In this document: positions 1 through 11,173 of the stretch, piece after piece
How the letters are laid out: every line of letters starts with the position of its first letter
Numbering within the stretch: position 1 is the first letter of the stretch
From: Sternotherus odoratus
Taxonomy: Eukaryota; Chordata; Testudines; Kinosternidae
Assembly: GCA_032164245.1 (NCBI GenBank)
Contig: JAVMKO010000002.1
Location: 92,579,340-92,643,339, forward strand
Reading direction: 5' to 3'
DNA length: 64,000 bases
Program-made: the position numbers and the translations under genes
Notes under the pieces: generated by a model
Seen by the model: only the letters and a program-made list of their open reading frames with translations
Told to the model about the DNA's origin: nothing
The model's database searches: none

Positions 1-3000
1 TGCCAGTCATAGGTCTGGAACTGATTACATCCCTGCCCCATTCCAGAGCAAGGCTGGGAAACAAGGGATCCGAATTCCTGATTTAAAATCTGGTTCCTGG
101 TCTTCTCTTGGGAGCTACGCACTCTGTCTTACTTGGGACTGATGCCAAAGCCACAGTGGAGCTCATGGTTAGACACAGTCCTTCCCCGAAAGCTTAGAGA
201 TGGAGAGGAAAAGTGATGGATGAAAGGTGGAGGAAAGGAATAGAACACTCAATCACCATTTAAACAGATACATAACCATCCCCAACTGCCCCCCTCCTGA
301 ACTACTGTTAGTTGGTTAGATACCATTGTCTTCTTAGTAGAGTTTGTTCATTTTGGGAGGGTTTAGAACCAGTGACCTGCCTTGTGTCCTAGTTTAGAGA
401 GGGTATTCCATGCAGAAGGGGCAGTGTGGAAGAAAGCATAAAGACAGTCATTGGAGGAGCAGGCAAACAGGATGGGGTGGGTGGGAGGGAACAAGGCTTG
501 CAAAAATGGTGAAGCAGAGGGAACTGTGGGAACACAAAAGCAAAATTATCCTGTTTCAATTCCTACATTGTTTTCCTTCCCAACTATATAGGGCAGTGGG
601 CCAGCATCTGCCATGGGTTGCACATGGATGTAACTGAGGGAAAAATTTGGTCCAGTGATTTTGTGTATGAAGATTGATTGCAAATGTACACTATGTAGTT
701 TTGTTTTGGAACCTGTGGAGAGGCTGCATTGAACTGATTTCTGTGAATACTTGCCTGCAACTGGGATGATGACTCCTCCCAATCATGAGGGGTAGACTTG
801 GCCAATCAGGGATCAAGAATAATTACTGTGATTTATACTCAGTCTCTAATGATTTGCATCTGTCTAGCAGAGCAAAATGTTCCAGTAAAAAGTTTACAGG
901 CTTAAAAAAGTATAAATAACAAGCTAGCTTGATATCTATATGTGGGTTTTCCTTCATTTAGACTAGCGATGAACAGTTTGTATATCTCTAGAACAGACTG
1001 CAGCCCGGAATTTTTGTTCTATATACATACACATAATAGAACTATAGAAATTAGACATGGAAAATTACTTTGTCCAGTCTAGTTTCCTGCAAATGCAGGA
1101 TTGTTCTTAGCATTATCCAGCCTCCTTCTTATCTATAGGCTCACTACAGGTTCCTGAGTTGTGCAAGAACATCAGTTCCAGTCCAAGTGACTGATTCTCA
1201 GCTATTTTGTACCTTGTACCATTCTGATTTGGCAGCGTTTTAGAAACACTTGGCACAGATGTAAATGATGGCCCAGTGTGCAAAGTGGTAGAGATTCCAG
1301 CTTTGACTTTAGGTGCTCTGTGAATTACGTCGTGTTCTTAAGGCAACAGGGGTATGAGTGAGTAAGTCATTTTTTAAAAAAAAGCCTTTTGATTCAGATA
1401 TAAAGCTGTATGCTGCTACAACATTAGCCAGCTAACCCTTCAGCAAAGAGGTAAACAAACACCTCCTCATCCTCAAAGCCCCAGTGAAAACTAAGTTTTT
1501 CTGCATGCCTTGAAGGTCACTAAGTCTGGCCAGTGTTGGCTTAATGGAGGGAATAAGTTCCAAAGTCAAGGAGCACCCATTGAGAGAGCCCTGCCAGCAG
1601 CTTCCTTTGACTGATGGTATTCCAGCATAAGTTCTTTCTCTGACCTCAGCTGCCGTAGTATATTACAAGCATAGAGCAAAGCTTATTGGGGGTGGTTCTA
1701 TGTAACACCTAGCTTTCACATCAACTCACTTTGGGAGATTTGGCAAGAGGCAGTCCTGAGGTGATATAGCAGGATATGTGCCAGTTGTTGCCTATGGCTT
1801 ACTGTGGTATTTATATGAATTTATGGTTACTGCACTATTTACATGCGCTTGTGAGTGTGATGGCTTAGGGTAATTTTGTGACAAGGGGAATCTTCTTAAA
1901 ATGTGTGCATGTTTATGCTGCATTTATAACTATTAAAGAAAATCAGATCTAGAACTGTATTTTCCACATTTGCTTTTGTTCTCTAACCGATTTCCACAGA
2001 CCTTCATCTGAGCAATGAACATTTCTTTTTTTTAGATTTTCTTAGGAAACTTTCTTTTCTTATAATTTCCCATTTGTAGATTAATATATTCCTGTTAGAA
2101 TAATATATTCTTGTTAACGCTATACCAGTTAATTATTGTGTTTTAGTTCTGTTCCTCTGAAATGAATAGTGACCTATATTTATACTATCAAAAAGTGTTC
2201 TGTAAGAATAATTTTCAAAGCAATTTCTTGGGCCTTCCTCTCTTAGACTGCGGATAAAAATGCAATTTATTGGGATGTGGGGAGAGGCTCAAATGTGTAT
2301 CAATTAAATTTAGTTTGGCATTTCTTACATTATGAAAGACAATGAGGAAATAATAATCAGTGTCTTATTTGGGACTCGAGTTAACATTTGCACCAGTCAG
2401 ATTTTCAATTAACACTTCCTTAGAAACCGTTCTCCCACTTTTGTCAATGTGGCGTAGAAGAAGAAGAAGAGCAAATAGCTTGGAAATCCTCTGTATCTCA
2501 AGCTCCTGGGAAAATGTAACAGGTGTTACAGCTCAGCTGGGTATGAGCTTTATGAAAAAAGCCCACTCAGACGTTACCCATAGAATTCCCCTTTCTTACC
2601 AGAGCTTCAAGTAGGAAGAAACTAATGACTTCATTACCATCTCAATTCTGGGAAATGCTTGGTCCAGACCTGAATCATTAAAGGAAAGGTATAGCACTCT
2701 GTGTGACCTTACAAGATCAAAATGTTATTTAGAGCAATTCCATTAGTCAAGGCTATAAACCTGAAAGAACACACCCCTTTTGCGCCAGTTCTTAGGTCAT
2801 AAAATGGGGAGGGGAAGGGGAGAGAAGAAAAAACATATTCTGAACTCATTGTGCTGCACGATTTCCTCTGCTTTCTTTTAAAACCCTCCACTTCCAGCAC
2901 TTCTTCCCTTCACTCTGTGTTGTGACACATTTAATGGCTCTCGCTGTTTCCACTCTTCCCGGGGACTATAATAGGGGGGATGATACTGGAGCCAAGAATG

Positions 3001-4336
3001 ATGTCAAATTTTCAAGCGGTACAAGATAAAATAAATATCGTCACTATTGTAGTAATTAGCAGCAACTCTTTTTATTATTAGATAATTACATCTGTTAATA
3101 ATCAAAAACAGGTTAAAACTTAACCTATGAGAGACTGGCTTCTGGTTTGTTCATCGTTTCATCTATTGTTGCTTTTGTAATCGTAAGCAAAGAGACCTTC
3201 ATTAGTGAAAACGTATTTTCGCCAGCTGTCTCTCAAAGCAATACTGGCATGTCTTGAAATGGCATTAACAGCGGAGTCTATCCACTGAATCATTTTATTG
3301 TACTTCAGAAATATAGTATTTAGACTTTTTATGGGCATATTCAAGAATACATATAAAATGTATTTCTTAAACTATAGTTAAAGCACATCTGTTACAGTAA
3401 AATATAACAATCATACAGTCAGATGAACTAATGTTTAAAAAACAGCAAAATTATGCCTCCTGGCAGGTATGGGTAAGAAGGGGAAGGAAGTATGCCGTGC
3501 TTCCTTTGGAAGCATTATGGCTTAACGGGCAATGCACCTACCTGTTTGACTACTGCTCCTGCCTGGGTGGAGGCTGGATAAAGATGCACACACACATTTT
3601 GCCTGATTTGTGGGCATTGGGGGCAATTATCTACCTGATTCAGGTGTAGGAATGCAGGGACCTTTTTTTGTGCAATTATTTGAACATTTGGATCTGTGCC
3701 ATTTAAAAAGGCACGGTGACTCCCCTGGGTGCTGGGGACAGCAGGTTGGGAAGCAGAATTTTGTCATCCACCTGGAAAAGGTGGGCTCTTCACAGTACGA
3801 GATAGCTCAGCTAAGCTGTGTGTGTCATGGCTCTTCTCCTCCCAGACACATCTCCTCTGGGGCTGTTAGACAGACAGGCAGTGCAACAGCCCTGAAGCCC
3901 ACTTATGGCTGCCTCCTGCATTTTTGTGCAGAAGGGAGAGGCTCTTTGCGCAATGTGGCTTTTAGCAAGTGCCACTACTCCAATGTCATAGCCGTACTGT
4001 CTTGTAGCTCTAAAACAAAACCAGTGGTACTTTTCTGTTGCTACACTAGTGTTGTTCTTTTTACAGTAACTTAATAAAAATATAGCTAAATAAAACATGG
4101 ATTTATTTATTTTTCATAGTGTTAGTAAAGAGGCTCTCTTGTCCCCTCCCCAGTCACAATCCCATGGAGAATTTCCTTCAAAATCATATGGCTTTCTTCC
4201 TTTCCCGTTTGCAATTGCATAACTTTCATTGTAATTCAAAGTAAGAACTCTGCCTTCATGGAGAATGTGCTGTTCTTTGATACATAGGGTCAGAGCTGTA
4301 CCTGTAAGGGCTTGAGGAAGCTGAGAATGCTTCTTA
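1..4336. other. Unique AT-rich DNA, no supported gene
   Basis: I find no transposon termini, tandem array or convincing coding region here. The longest open frame is at 3610-4074 on the plus strand. It has no recognisable domain, contains runs of Cys and Ser as expected of non-coding DNA, and overlaps an equally open reverse frame. AATAAA-like words near 4072-4095 are not enough to call a 3' UTR. Confidence 0.6.
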
Positions 4337-4428
4337 GAATCATAGAATATCAGGGCTGGAAGGGACCTCAGGGGGTCATCTAGTCCAACCCCATCACCTG
4401 CTCAAAGCAGGACCAATCCCCAACTAAA

Positions 4429-4785
4429 TCATCCCAGCCAGGGCTTTGTCAAGCCCTCTAAGGAAGGAGATTCCACCTCCCTAGGTAACCCATTCCAGCA
4501 CTTCACCACCCTCCTAGTGAAAATGTTTTTCCTAATATCCAACCTAAACCTCCCTCTCTGCAACTTGAGACCATTACTCCTTGTTCTGTCATCTGCTACA
4601 ACTGAGAACAGTCTAGATCCATCCTCTTTGGAACCCCCTTTCAGGTAGTTGAAAGCAGCTATCAAATCTCCCCTCATTCTTCTCTTCTGCAGACTAAATA
4701 ATCCCAGTTCCCTCAGCCTCTCCTCATAAATCATGTTCTCCAGCCCCCTAATCATTTTTGTTTCCCTCCACTGGACTCCTTCCAA
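4429..4785 (-). pseudogene. CR1 ORF2 C-terminal fragment
   Basis: This 118-codon open stretch covers the C-terminal tail of CR1 ORF2, downstream of the reverse transcriptase core. It contains the characteristic TKMIRGLE block, then an E-R-L-R-x-L-G-L-F-S-L block and the near-terminal CWNGLP block. The same blocks appear in the plus-strand CR1 near 44990-45270, which supports the assignment from within this window. The frame is lost toward 4785-5130, where the catalytic FADD region would be expected, so this is a relic. It belongs to the CR1 whose 3' end is at 4337. Confidence 0.88.
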
Positions 4786-5129
4786 TTTTTCTTCTTGTAA
4801 ATCCTTCTTGTAGTGTGGGACCCAAAACTGGACTCAGTACTCCAAATGAGGCCTCACCAATGCCTAATGCTGGCAATGTTCCTACTTATAATTTTCAAAA
4901 TGCCATTAGTTTTCTTGGCAACAAGGGCACACTGTTCACTCATATCCAGCTTCTCATCCACCGTAACCCCTAAGTCATTTTCTGCAGAACTGCTGCCTAG
5001 TCACTCTGTCCCTAGTCTGTAGCAGTGCATGGGATTCTTCCATCCTTAGTGCAGGACTCTGCATTTGTCCTTTTTGAACTTCTAATTTGTCTCGGTCCCT
5101 GTGTATCCTATCCCCACCCTCCAGCATAT

Positions 5130-5825
5130 CTACCACTCCTCCCAGTCTAGTGTCACTGCAAACTTGCTGAGGGCGAAGTCCACACCATCCTCCAGATCAC
5201 TGATAAAGATATTGAACAAACTCGGCCTCAGGACCGACCGTTGAGGCACTCTGCATGATACTGGCTGGTAACTAGACATGGAGCCATTGATCACTACCCG
5301 TTGAGCCCGACGATCCAGCCAGCTTTCTATCCACCTTATGGTCCATTGATCCAGCCCATACTTCTTTAACTTGCTGGTAAGAATACTGTGAGAAACCATA
5401 TCAAAAGCTTTGCTAAAGTCAAGGAATAACACATCCACTGCTTTTCCCTCATCCACAGAGCCAGGTATCTTGTCATAGAAGGCAATTAGATTAGTCAGGC
5501 ATGACTTGCTCTTGGTGACACCGTGCTGACTGTTCCTAATCACTTTCCTCTCCTGTAAATGCTTCAGAACTGAAGGACCTGCTCCATGATTTTTCCAGGG
5601 ACTGAAGTGAGGCAGACTGGCCTGCTTCTTTCCTTTTTTAAAGATGGGCACTACATTAGCCTTTTTCCAGTCATCCGGGACCTCCCCCGATGGCCATGAG
5701 TTTTCAAAGACAATGGCCAATGGCTCTGCAATTACATCCGTCAACTCCTTTAGCACCCTTGGATGCAGTGTATCTGGTCCCATGAACTTGTGCTCGTCCA
5801 GCTTTTCTAAACAGTCCTGAACCAC
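5130..5825 (-). pseudogene. CR1 reverse transcriptase fragment
   Basis: The frame encodes the N-terminal and middle parts of a CR1 reverse transcriptase. Visible landmarks are the GPDTLHPRVLKEL block, the DDWKKANVVPIFKKGKK block, the SKSCLTNLIAFYDK block and the FLDFSKAFDMVSHSIL block with the first catalytic Asp. A degenerate version of the SGVPQGSVLGP block follows. The segment between VPIFKKG and the HGAGPS-like block is shortened. The FADD catalytic box expected after the DLEDGVD block is destroyed (it reads DFALSKFAVTLDWEE). The enzyme would normally copy CR1 RNA at a nicked target site; this copy cannot. Confidence 0.92.
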
Positions 5826-6229
5826 GTCTTTCTCAGAGGGCTGGTCACCTCTTCCCCATAGATTAAGGTTACACTACAGGATTATAGCGCGTTTGGTTAT
5901 AGCGCATCCCATATAGCGCAATAGGTATTGCGCTAGAGCTTGTGCACACTAAGACCCGGCAGCGCTAAAGCATGGACACATTTGCGGCGCTTCTGGCGGT
6001 ACTGAGAGTAGCGCAATAGGGCAGGTATCCCACAGAGCACCTCTTCCCAATCTGGCACAGTGCCTTGTGGGAAGGGGGGCGTCGCTTGCGGCCATTCTGC
6101 ATCCGGTTCCAACTCCCCGTGATGCTTTGTGTCATTTCCCAGCAATCCCTGTTTCCAGCCACCTCGGGCGCCATCTCTCAACGGTTTCAGCAAGGCACGC
6201 GTGCTCAGTCGTCCTTTTCCTGTGCCGTA

Positions 6230-7480
6230 ATGGATTGCGAACTGCTGCGGAGCATGCTGGCAAGTGTTGCCAGCACAACTCTCTGCGCGGCGGAGTTCAT
6301 TCTTGAAAGGGAACGTGACAGTAGTGATGAGTCTGGAGAGGAAGACGAGATAGAGCCAAGGAACAAATTGGACACTAAACTGCTCATTGCTTTAATGGAC
6401 ATGCTCACGACCGTGGAATGCCACTTCTGGGCACGGGAAACGAGCACTGACTGGTGGGATCGCATCGTCTTGCAAGTGTGGGACGATGAGCAGTGGTTGC
6501 AAAACTTTCACATGAGAAAAGCCACTTTCATGGGACTGTGTGCTGAACTCGCCTCCGTCCTGCAGCGCCAGGACACCAAATTGAGAGGTGCCATCCCGGT
6601 GGAGAAGCGGGTGGCTATAGCACTCTGGAAGCTGGCCACCCCAGACAGCTACCAATCGGTGGCCAACCACTTTGGGGTGGGGAAGTCGACCATTGGAGTC
6701 GTGTTGATGGAAGTGTGCAAGGCCATTAATCGCCTCCTGCTACAAAAAATCATGACTCTTGGTGACATGCGTGACATCGTGGCTGGCTTTGAGCAGATGG
6801 GTTTCCCTAACTGTGGAGGGGTGATCGATGGGACCCATATAGCTATTCTGGCCCCCGAACACCTAGCAGAACAGTATATTAACCGAAAGGGGTACTTCTC
6901 CATGGTTCTTCAGGCACTTGTGGATCACCGTGGGCGGTTCACTGACATTAATGCAGGCTGGTCGGGAAAGGTGCATGACGCACGCATCTTCCGCAACACC
7001 AGCCTGTTCAGGAAGCTGCAAGAAGGCACTTTTTCCCCAGACCACAGGATCCCCGTGGGGGAAGTGGAAATGCCCATTGTGATTCTTGGCGACCCCGCTT
7101 ACCCTCTAATGCCCTGGCTCATGAAACTCTACACGGGGTGCCTGGACAACAGCCAGGAAAGGTTCAACTACAGGCTGAGCCGCTGTCGAATGACTGTGGA
7201 ATGTGCCTTTGGGCGTCTTTAAGCCCGCTGGAGATGCCTTTATGGCAAGCTAGACTTGGCAGAGGGAAGTATATCTGCAGTTATTTCCACGTGCTGTGCC
7301 CTACATAATCTCTGTGAGCGGAAGGGCGAAGCCTTCACTGTGGCATGGACCTCGGAGGTTCAGCGACTGGAGGCCAATTATGAACAGCCAGAGAGCAGGG
7401 CTATTAGAGGGGCCCAACGGGAGGGTACAAGGATCAGGGAAGCCTTGAGGGAGCATTTTCTGGCTGAAAGTGAGTTCTAA
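6230..7480 (+). pseudogene. Harbinger-type DDE transposase with one nonsense codon
   Basis: This is a HARBI1-like (DDE_Tnp_4) transposase. The chosen start is the ATG of MDCELLRSML at 6230; the frame is open further upstream to 6065. An acidic Ser/Glu patch lies at residues ~25-45. A helix-turn-helix-like block (YQSVANHFGVGKSTIG) sits near residues 140-160. The catalytic core includes GVIDGTHI, VDHRGRFTDINAGWSGKVHD and GDPAYPL, followed by the conserved CRMTVECAFGRL block. The frame stops at TAA 7220-7222 but continues in the same frame as ARWRCLYGKLDLAEGS and a normal C-terminus ending at 7480. One substitution (probably AAA to TAA) therefore interrupts an otherwise near-complete protein of about 416 residues. 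Domestication as a host gene is unlikely given the nonsense codon and intact transposon context. Confidence 0.93.
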
Positions 7481-7654
7481 TGGGAATTGCAGAGGGAGGG
7501 AGGGAGGGAGCAGTCTGTTAATAGGATAAGGCATTTGCCTTTCTGTACCTATTACACACATTTCTGCACCAAAAACAGAAACCCATTTATTAAAAAGAAT
7601 TCATTTATTGAACAGCTTTCTCATAATCTGAAATAAAAGTTGAAAAACATTAAA

Positions 7655-7747
7655 GTATGTGAGGGAGGTAGGGGTGTGAAATTGGGTTGAGGGAGGTAGG
7701 GGTGTGAAATTGGGTTTAGGGGGGTAGGGGTGTGAAATTGGGGTTGG
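7655..7747. repeat. Tandem repeat, three ~30-bp units
   Basis: Three near-identical copies of a unit containing GGTAGGGGTGTGAAATTGGG lie between the transposase end and the 3' end of the Myb-like gene inside the Harbinger element. It is purine-rich on the plus strand and seems to have arisen by local duplication in the convergent intergenic spacer. Confidence 0.9.
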
Positions 7748-7758
7748 AAAGGGGTCAG

Positions 7759-9579
7759 TCAGATATTGGCGTATGTCCTGGACTCATAACCTCCAATGCC
7801 CTCCAAATTGCTGTACTCCCCCAACCCACTTTGCCGAGGGCGATTATGGTTGTTAGTAGGGGTTGGGTGCAGTGGATAAGGGTGCTGGATCTGTGGGTTG
7901 GTCGGTGAAGGGAGGTGGGTGGGAGGCAGCTGTGGCTGGTAATAACCAGGCAGCAGTTGATACTGGCCTGAAGGGGACAAAGGGCAAGAAGGGGAAGGGT
8001 TAAGGGGCAACTGACAATGGGGGTGGCAAGCAGAGGGCTGCTGCTCCTGAACGGCAGCGATCCGCTGCAGAGTCTCTACTTGCAGCTCTAATATTCTAAG
8101 CAGCTTGTCAGCGCGGTTATCAGCACGCTGTTCGCGAGCTCTCTCCCTCTGCTTCATTTGTTCCTCCCTCCGCTGTTCCAGACGCTTCATCTCCTCCTCC
8201 CTCCGGTCGCTGTCAGCACAGTTGTCCATTGATGCCTGTTCCAGAACTTGCTTCAGAAGCTCCTCTTTGCTCTTCCTCGGTCTGCTTCAAATTTTACTTA
8301 GTTTTTGAGCCACAGATAAAGCTGGTGAGGAGTCAAGGACAAAGCTGGGGAAAGTTACAATTTCACAGTTAAAACACAAGATCTCATTGTTTGCAACAGA
8401 CAGTACTGGGGAGTCCCACGCATTCCTTGAATCTCTGTGCAGTTTCCCTGTCCAAATAAGCCATATCACACACAGAGGTACCCACGGATCCCCGGGCATG
8501 GTGAGTCGCTGGGACAAGCACTATTTCCCTGCCTTTCTATACTATTGTTTTGGGGGAGCGGATGGCATTAGTGGGAACTACAGTCTGATAAGCATTCTCC
8601 CAACATTCTGTGTAGGTTTTCGTGCTGGAAGATATCTCTCTGTTGTGGGTGACGGAGCAAGACAGGGCGGGGATTTTAAGGAGATGTGGCTTCCGCTCAG
8701 GGCCATATGCGGCTTGCATCTGTGCGGCGATGCTGCCCCCACCGCTCTTAGAAGAGTGGTGTGGACTGGTGACCGTGGCCGGGACAGCAAACACGCTGGG
8801 GCTACCGCGAAACCTCCGCAGGCACATTGCAAGAGCTCTTATTGAGACCTTTGCAGAAATCACTGATGAAGATTACCGCGAGGTGATAGACTACAGCAAT
8901 GCACTATTCCACATGTAGACAAGCATGCAAGCATCCCTTTCCACCCTCCCCAAAGCTGTCTGCCCTCCCAATAGAAAAGTATCTGTACCTGCGCAAACCG
9001 GTGCTGCAGCCCCAGCACCTGCAGCCACCAGACGCTGTAGCTCGCTCTGGCTGCACTCTGGGCTTGAGAAGAGTTCCTGGCTGCATGTCTCCAGTGACTC
9101 CTCCGTGCCCCGGCTCGCTGCTGCCGACGCCTCCTCCTCCTCCTCGCTGTCCTGCTGCTCCTCGCCGTCCAGCTCCTCTCCAGCCTCCTTTCCCCCCTCC
9201 CCCCTTCAGTGGTGGTCTGGGAAGAAGTGTCCTGGGTGGTCGCTGAGGTGCACATTGGATCACCACCCAGGATCGCATCCAGAGCCCTGTAGAACTTGCA
9301 GAACACAGGGGCTGCCCCAGAGCGGCTGTTTGCGTTCTGGGCTTTGCGATATGCAATCCTAAGCTCCTTTACTTTTGCCCGGCACTGCAGAGTGTCCCGG
9401 TGATGCCCTCTGTCCCTCATGGCCGGTGATATCAGGGCATAGGTATCGTAATTCCTGCAGCTAGACCGCAGCTGAGACTGGACAGCCGCTTCCCCCCAAC
9501 AACTGATGAGGTCCAGCAACTCATGATCGGACCACGCTGGAGATCGCTTATTGCGAGGAGGCATGGCACGTGGAGTCAT
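7759..9579 (-). pseudogene. Harbinger Myb/SANT-like accessory protein, frameshifted, probably two exons
   Basis: This is the second gene of the Harbinger element, running toward the transposase. In PIF/Harbinger systems such proteins bind transposon ends and help bring the transposase to the nucleus. The first exon, starting at ATG 9579 (or 9564), encodes a Myb/SANT-like trihelix domain: PAWSDHELLDLI, WGEAAVQSQLRS, DTLQCRAKVKELRIAYRK and CKFYRALDAILGGDP. In a G-run near 9195-9210 the frame slips. The adjacent frame then gives the expected acidic tract (EELDGEEQQDSEEEEEAS) and SQELFSSPEC, so this looks like an indel. A probable second exon (about 8290-7759) begins at RPRKSKEELLKQVLEQ and encodes a charged coiled coil (REEEMKRLEQRREEQMKQRE), then a Pro/His-rich tail ending TYANI. 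The intron of about 0.7 kb between them is inferred. Confidence 0.85.
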
Positions 9580-9992
9580 GGCCAAGCAAAATGGTTACCT
9601 GAGGAGCACTCCACGCCTGGCTGGAGCAAACAGGAAGGGGATTTTCAAATTTCCCTGGGAATTTAAAGGGCGGGTCTGACGTATGGTCACCTGAGGACGC
9701 GACAGAAGAGTTTGAAATGATGGCCAGAGTGGCTCGATTATGGGAAATGGGAATTATGGGCCAGGCTGGAGGAGGCTGGAGGCTCATTAACGCGCAATGG
9801 GTGTTCACATTCGCACCGTTGCGCTATAGCACTAGCGCAAGAGCCCTTCTTACCCTCAGAAAGGTGGTTTACCAGTAGCACTTTAAACTGAGACTTGTTG
9901 CGCAAAATGTGCCTTGCAAGTGTGTACGGTTAGAGAGTTATAGCGCTCCTGGAGGCTTTTTAGTGCTATAAAGCGCCAGTGTAACCAAGCCC

Positions 9993-10677
9993 TATCTGTG
10001 CTGCCCAGTGCAGTAGTCTGGGAACTGACCTTGTTTGTGAAGACAGAGGCAAAAAAAGCATTGAGTACATTAGCTTTTTCCATATCCTCTGTCACTAGGT
10101 TGCCTTCCCCATTCAGTAAGAGGCCCACACTTTCCTTGACCACCTTCTTGTTGCTAACATACCTGAAGAAACCCTTTTTGTTACTCTTAACATCTCTTGC
10201 TAGCTGCAACTTCCTGATTTCACTTCTGCATGCCTAAGCAACATTTTTATACTCCTCCCTGGTCATTTGCCCAATTTTCCACTTCTTGTAAGCTTCTTTT
10301 TTGTATTTAAGATCAGCAAGAATTTCACTGTTAAGCCAAGCTGGTCGCCTGCCATATTTACTATTCTTTCTACTCATTGGGATGGTTTGTTCATGCAACC
10401 TCAATAAGGATTCTTTAAAATACTGCCAGCTCTTCTGCACTCCTTCACCCTTCATGTTATTCTCCCAGGGGATCCTGCCCATCAGTTCCCTGAGGGAGTC
10501 AGTCTGCTTTTCTGAAGTCCAGGGTCCATATACTGCTGCTCTTCCTTGTGTCAGGATCCTGAACTTGGCCATCTCATGGTCACTGCCTCCCAGGTTCCCA
10601 TCCACTTTTGCTTCCCCTACTAATTCTTCCCTGTTTGTGAGCAGCAGTTCAAGAAAAGCTCTGCCCCTAGTTGGTTC
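9993..10677 (-). pseudogene. CR1 ORF2 endonuclease-RT linker region
   Basis: The minus strand continues CR1 ORF2 upstream of the Harbinger insertion. 10698-10234 encodes the end of the endonuclease and the linker: GRAFLELLLTNREELVGEAK, GNLGGSDHEMAKFRIL (with the conserved SDH-type motif of this endonuclease family) and YGRRPAWLNSEILADLKYKK. 10209-9993 continues as [20 protein letters not shown] and [15 protein letters not shown], the block that precedes the RT. A frame break lies between 10234 and 10209. The piece ends exactly where the Harbinger terminal repeat begins. Confidence 0.9.
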
Positions 10678-10685
10678 CTCTAGCA

Positions 10686-11022
10686 CAGGGTTTCTCAAAC
10701 TGGGGGTTGCGACCCCCCGGGGGGTCGCTGAGCGCTCCCCGGGGGGTCGCGAGCTCCTGCCACCGCAACTTGTGGCGGGGACTAGGGGCCGGAACGCAGC
10801 AGCCGGCAGCCCGCCCGCAGCGCGGACTGGGGGCCGGGGCGTAGCCGGCAGCCTGCCCGCGGCGGGGACTGGGGGCCGGGGCGCAGCCGGCAGCCCGCCC
10901 GCGGCAGGGACTGGGGGCCGGGGCGCAGACGGCAGCCCGCCCGCGGCGGGGATTGGAGGGGTCGTGCCACGCCGACAGAGCAGGAAAAGGGGTCACGGTC
11001 TCAAAAAGTCTGAGAACCGCTG
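10686..11022. mobile_element. Non-autonomous hAT, 337 bp, with 8-bp TSD
   Basis: The element is flanked by the exact 8-bp duplication CTCTAGCA (10678-10685 and 11023-11030). Its ends are imperfect inverted repeats: CAGGGTTTCTCAAACTG on the left and, reverse-complemented, CAGCGGTTCTCAGACTT on the right, as in MER5/Charlie-like hATs. It encodes nothing. The interior (10787-10965) is a GC-rich repetitive block built from variants of GCAGCCGGCAGCCCGCCCGC, and it resembles fillers inside other MITEs in this window. Confidence 0.94.
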
Positions 11023-11030
11023 CTCTAGCA

Positions 11031-11173
11031 CTTGCATCAGGAAATTGTCCTCTACGCTTTCCAAAAACTTCCTGGATTGTCTGTGCACTGCTGTATTGCT
11101 CTCCCAGCAGATATTGGGGTGATTGAAGTGCCCCAAGAGAACCAGGGCCTGTGATCTAGTAACTTCTCTTAGT
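11031..11173 (-). pseudogene. CR1 endonuclease fragment between two hAT insertions
   Basis: On the minus strand this short piece encodes the CR1 endonuclease stretch containing an HFNHPNIC-like catalytic block, then a block reading SRKFLESVEDNFL in an approximate frame. It joins the 10677 piece on one side and the 11739 piece on the other once the two hAT insertions are removed. Confidence 0.82.

Larger units (their letters stand above)
5861..9992 (+). mobile_element. PIF/Harbinger DNA transposon with two decayed genes
   Basis: This 4.1-kb block interrupts the CR1 between its CCCCAT and CTGTGCTGCCC segments. The ends form imperfect terminal inverted repeats. The left end reads GATTAAGGTTACACTACAGG, and the reverse complement of the right end reads GGGCTTGGTTACACTGGCGC. 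Both are followed by subterminal copies of a TATAGCGC motif. Inside lie a plus-strand DDE transposase and a minus-strand Myb/SANT-like protein, the standard two-gene set of PIF/Harbinger elements. The exact target duplication is not clean (ATA on the left, TAT on the right). One nonsense codon in the transposase and one frameshift in the Myb-like gene make it probably inactive. Confidence 0.93.

Noticed and set aside
3610..4074. 154-codon open frame on the plus strand
   Set aside because: No recognisable domain, no splice or start context, and an overlapping open reverse frame; more likely chance in unique DNA.
8387..8918. Plus-strand frames opposite the Harbinger Myb-like gene
   Set aside because: They lie in the predicted intron and first exon on the opposite strand and show no family features.
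10301..11122. 273-codon plus-strand frame
   Set aside because: It spans the antisense of CR1 ORF2 and runs through a hAT insertion, so it is a shadow frame.
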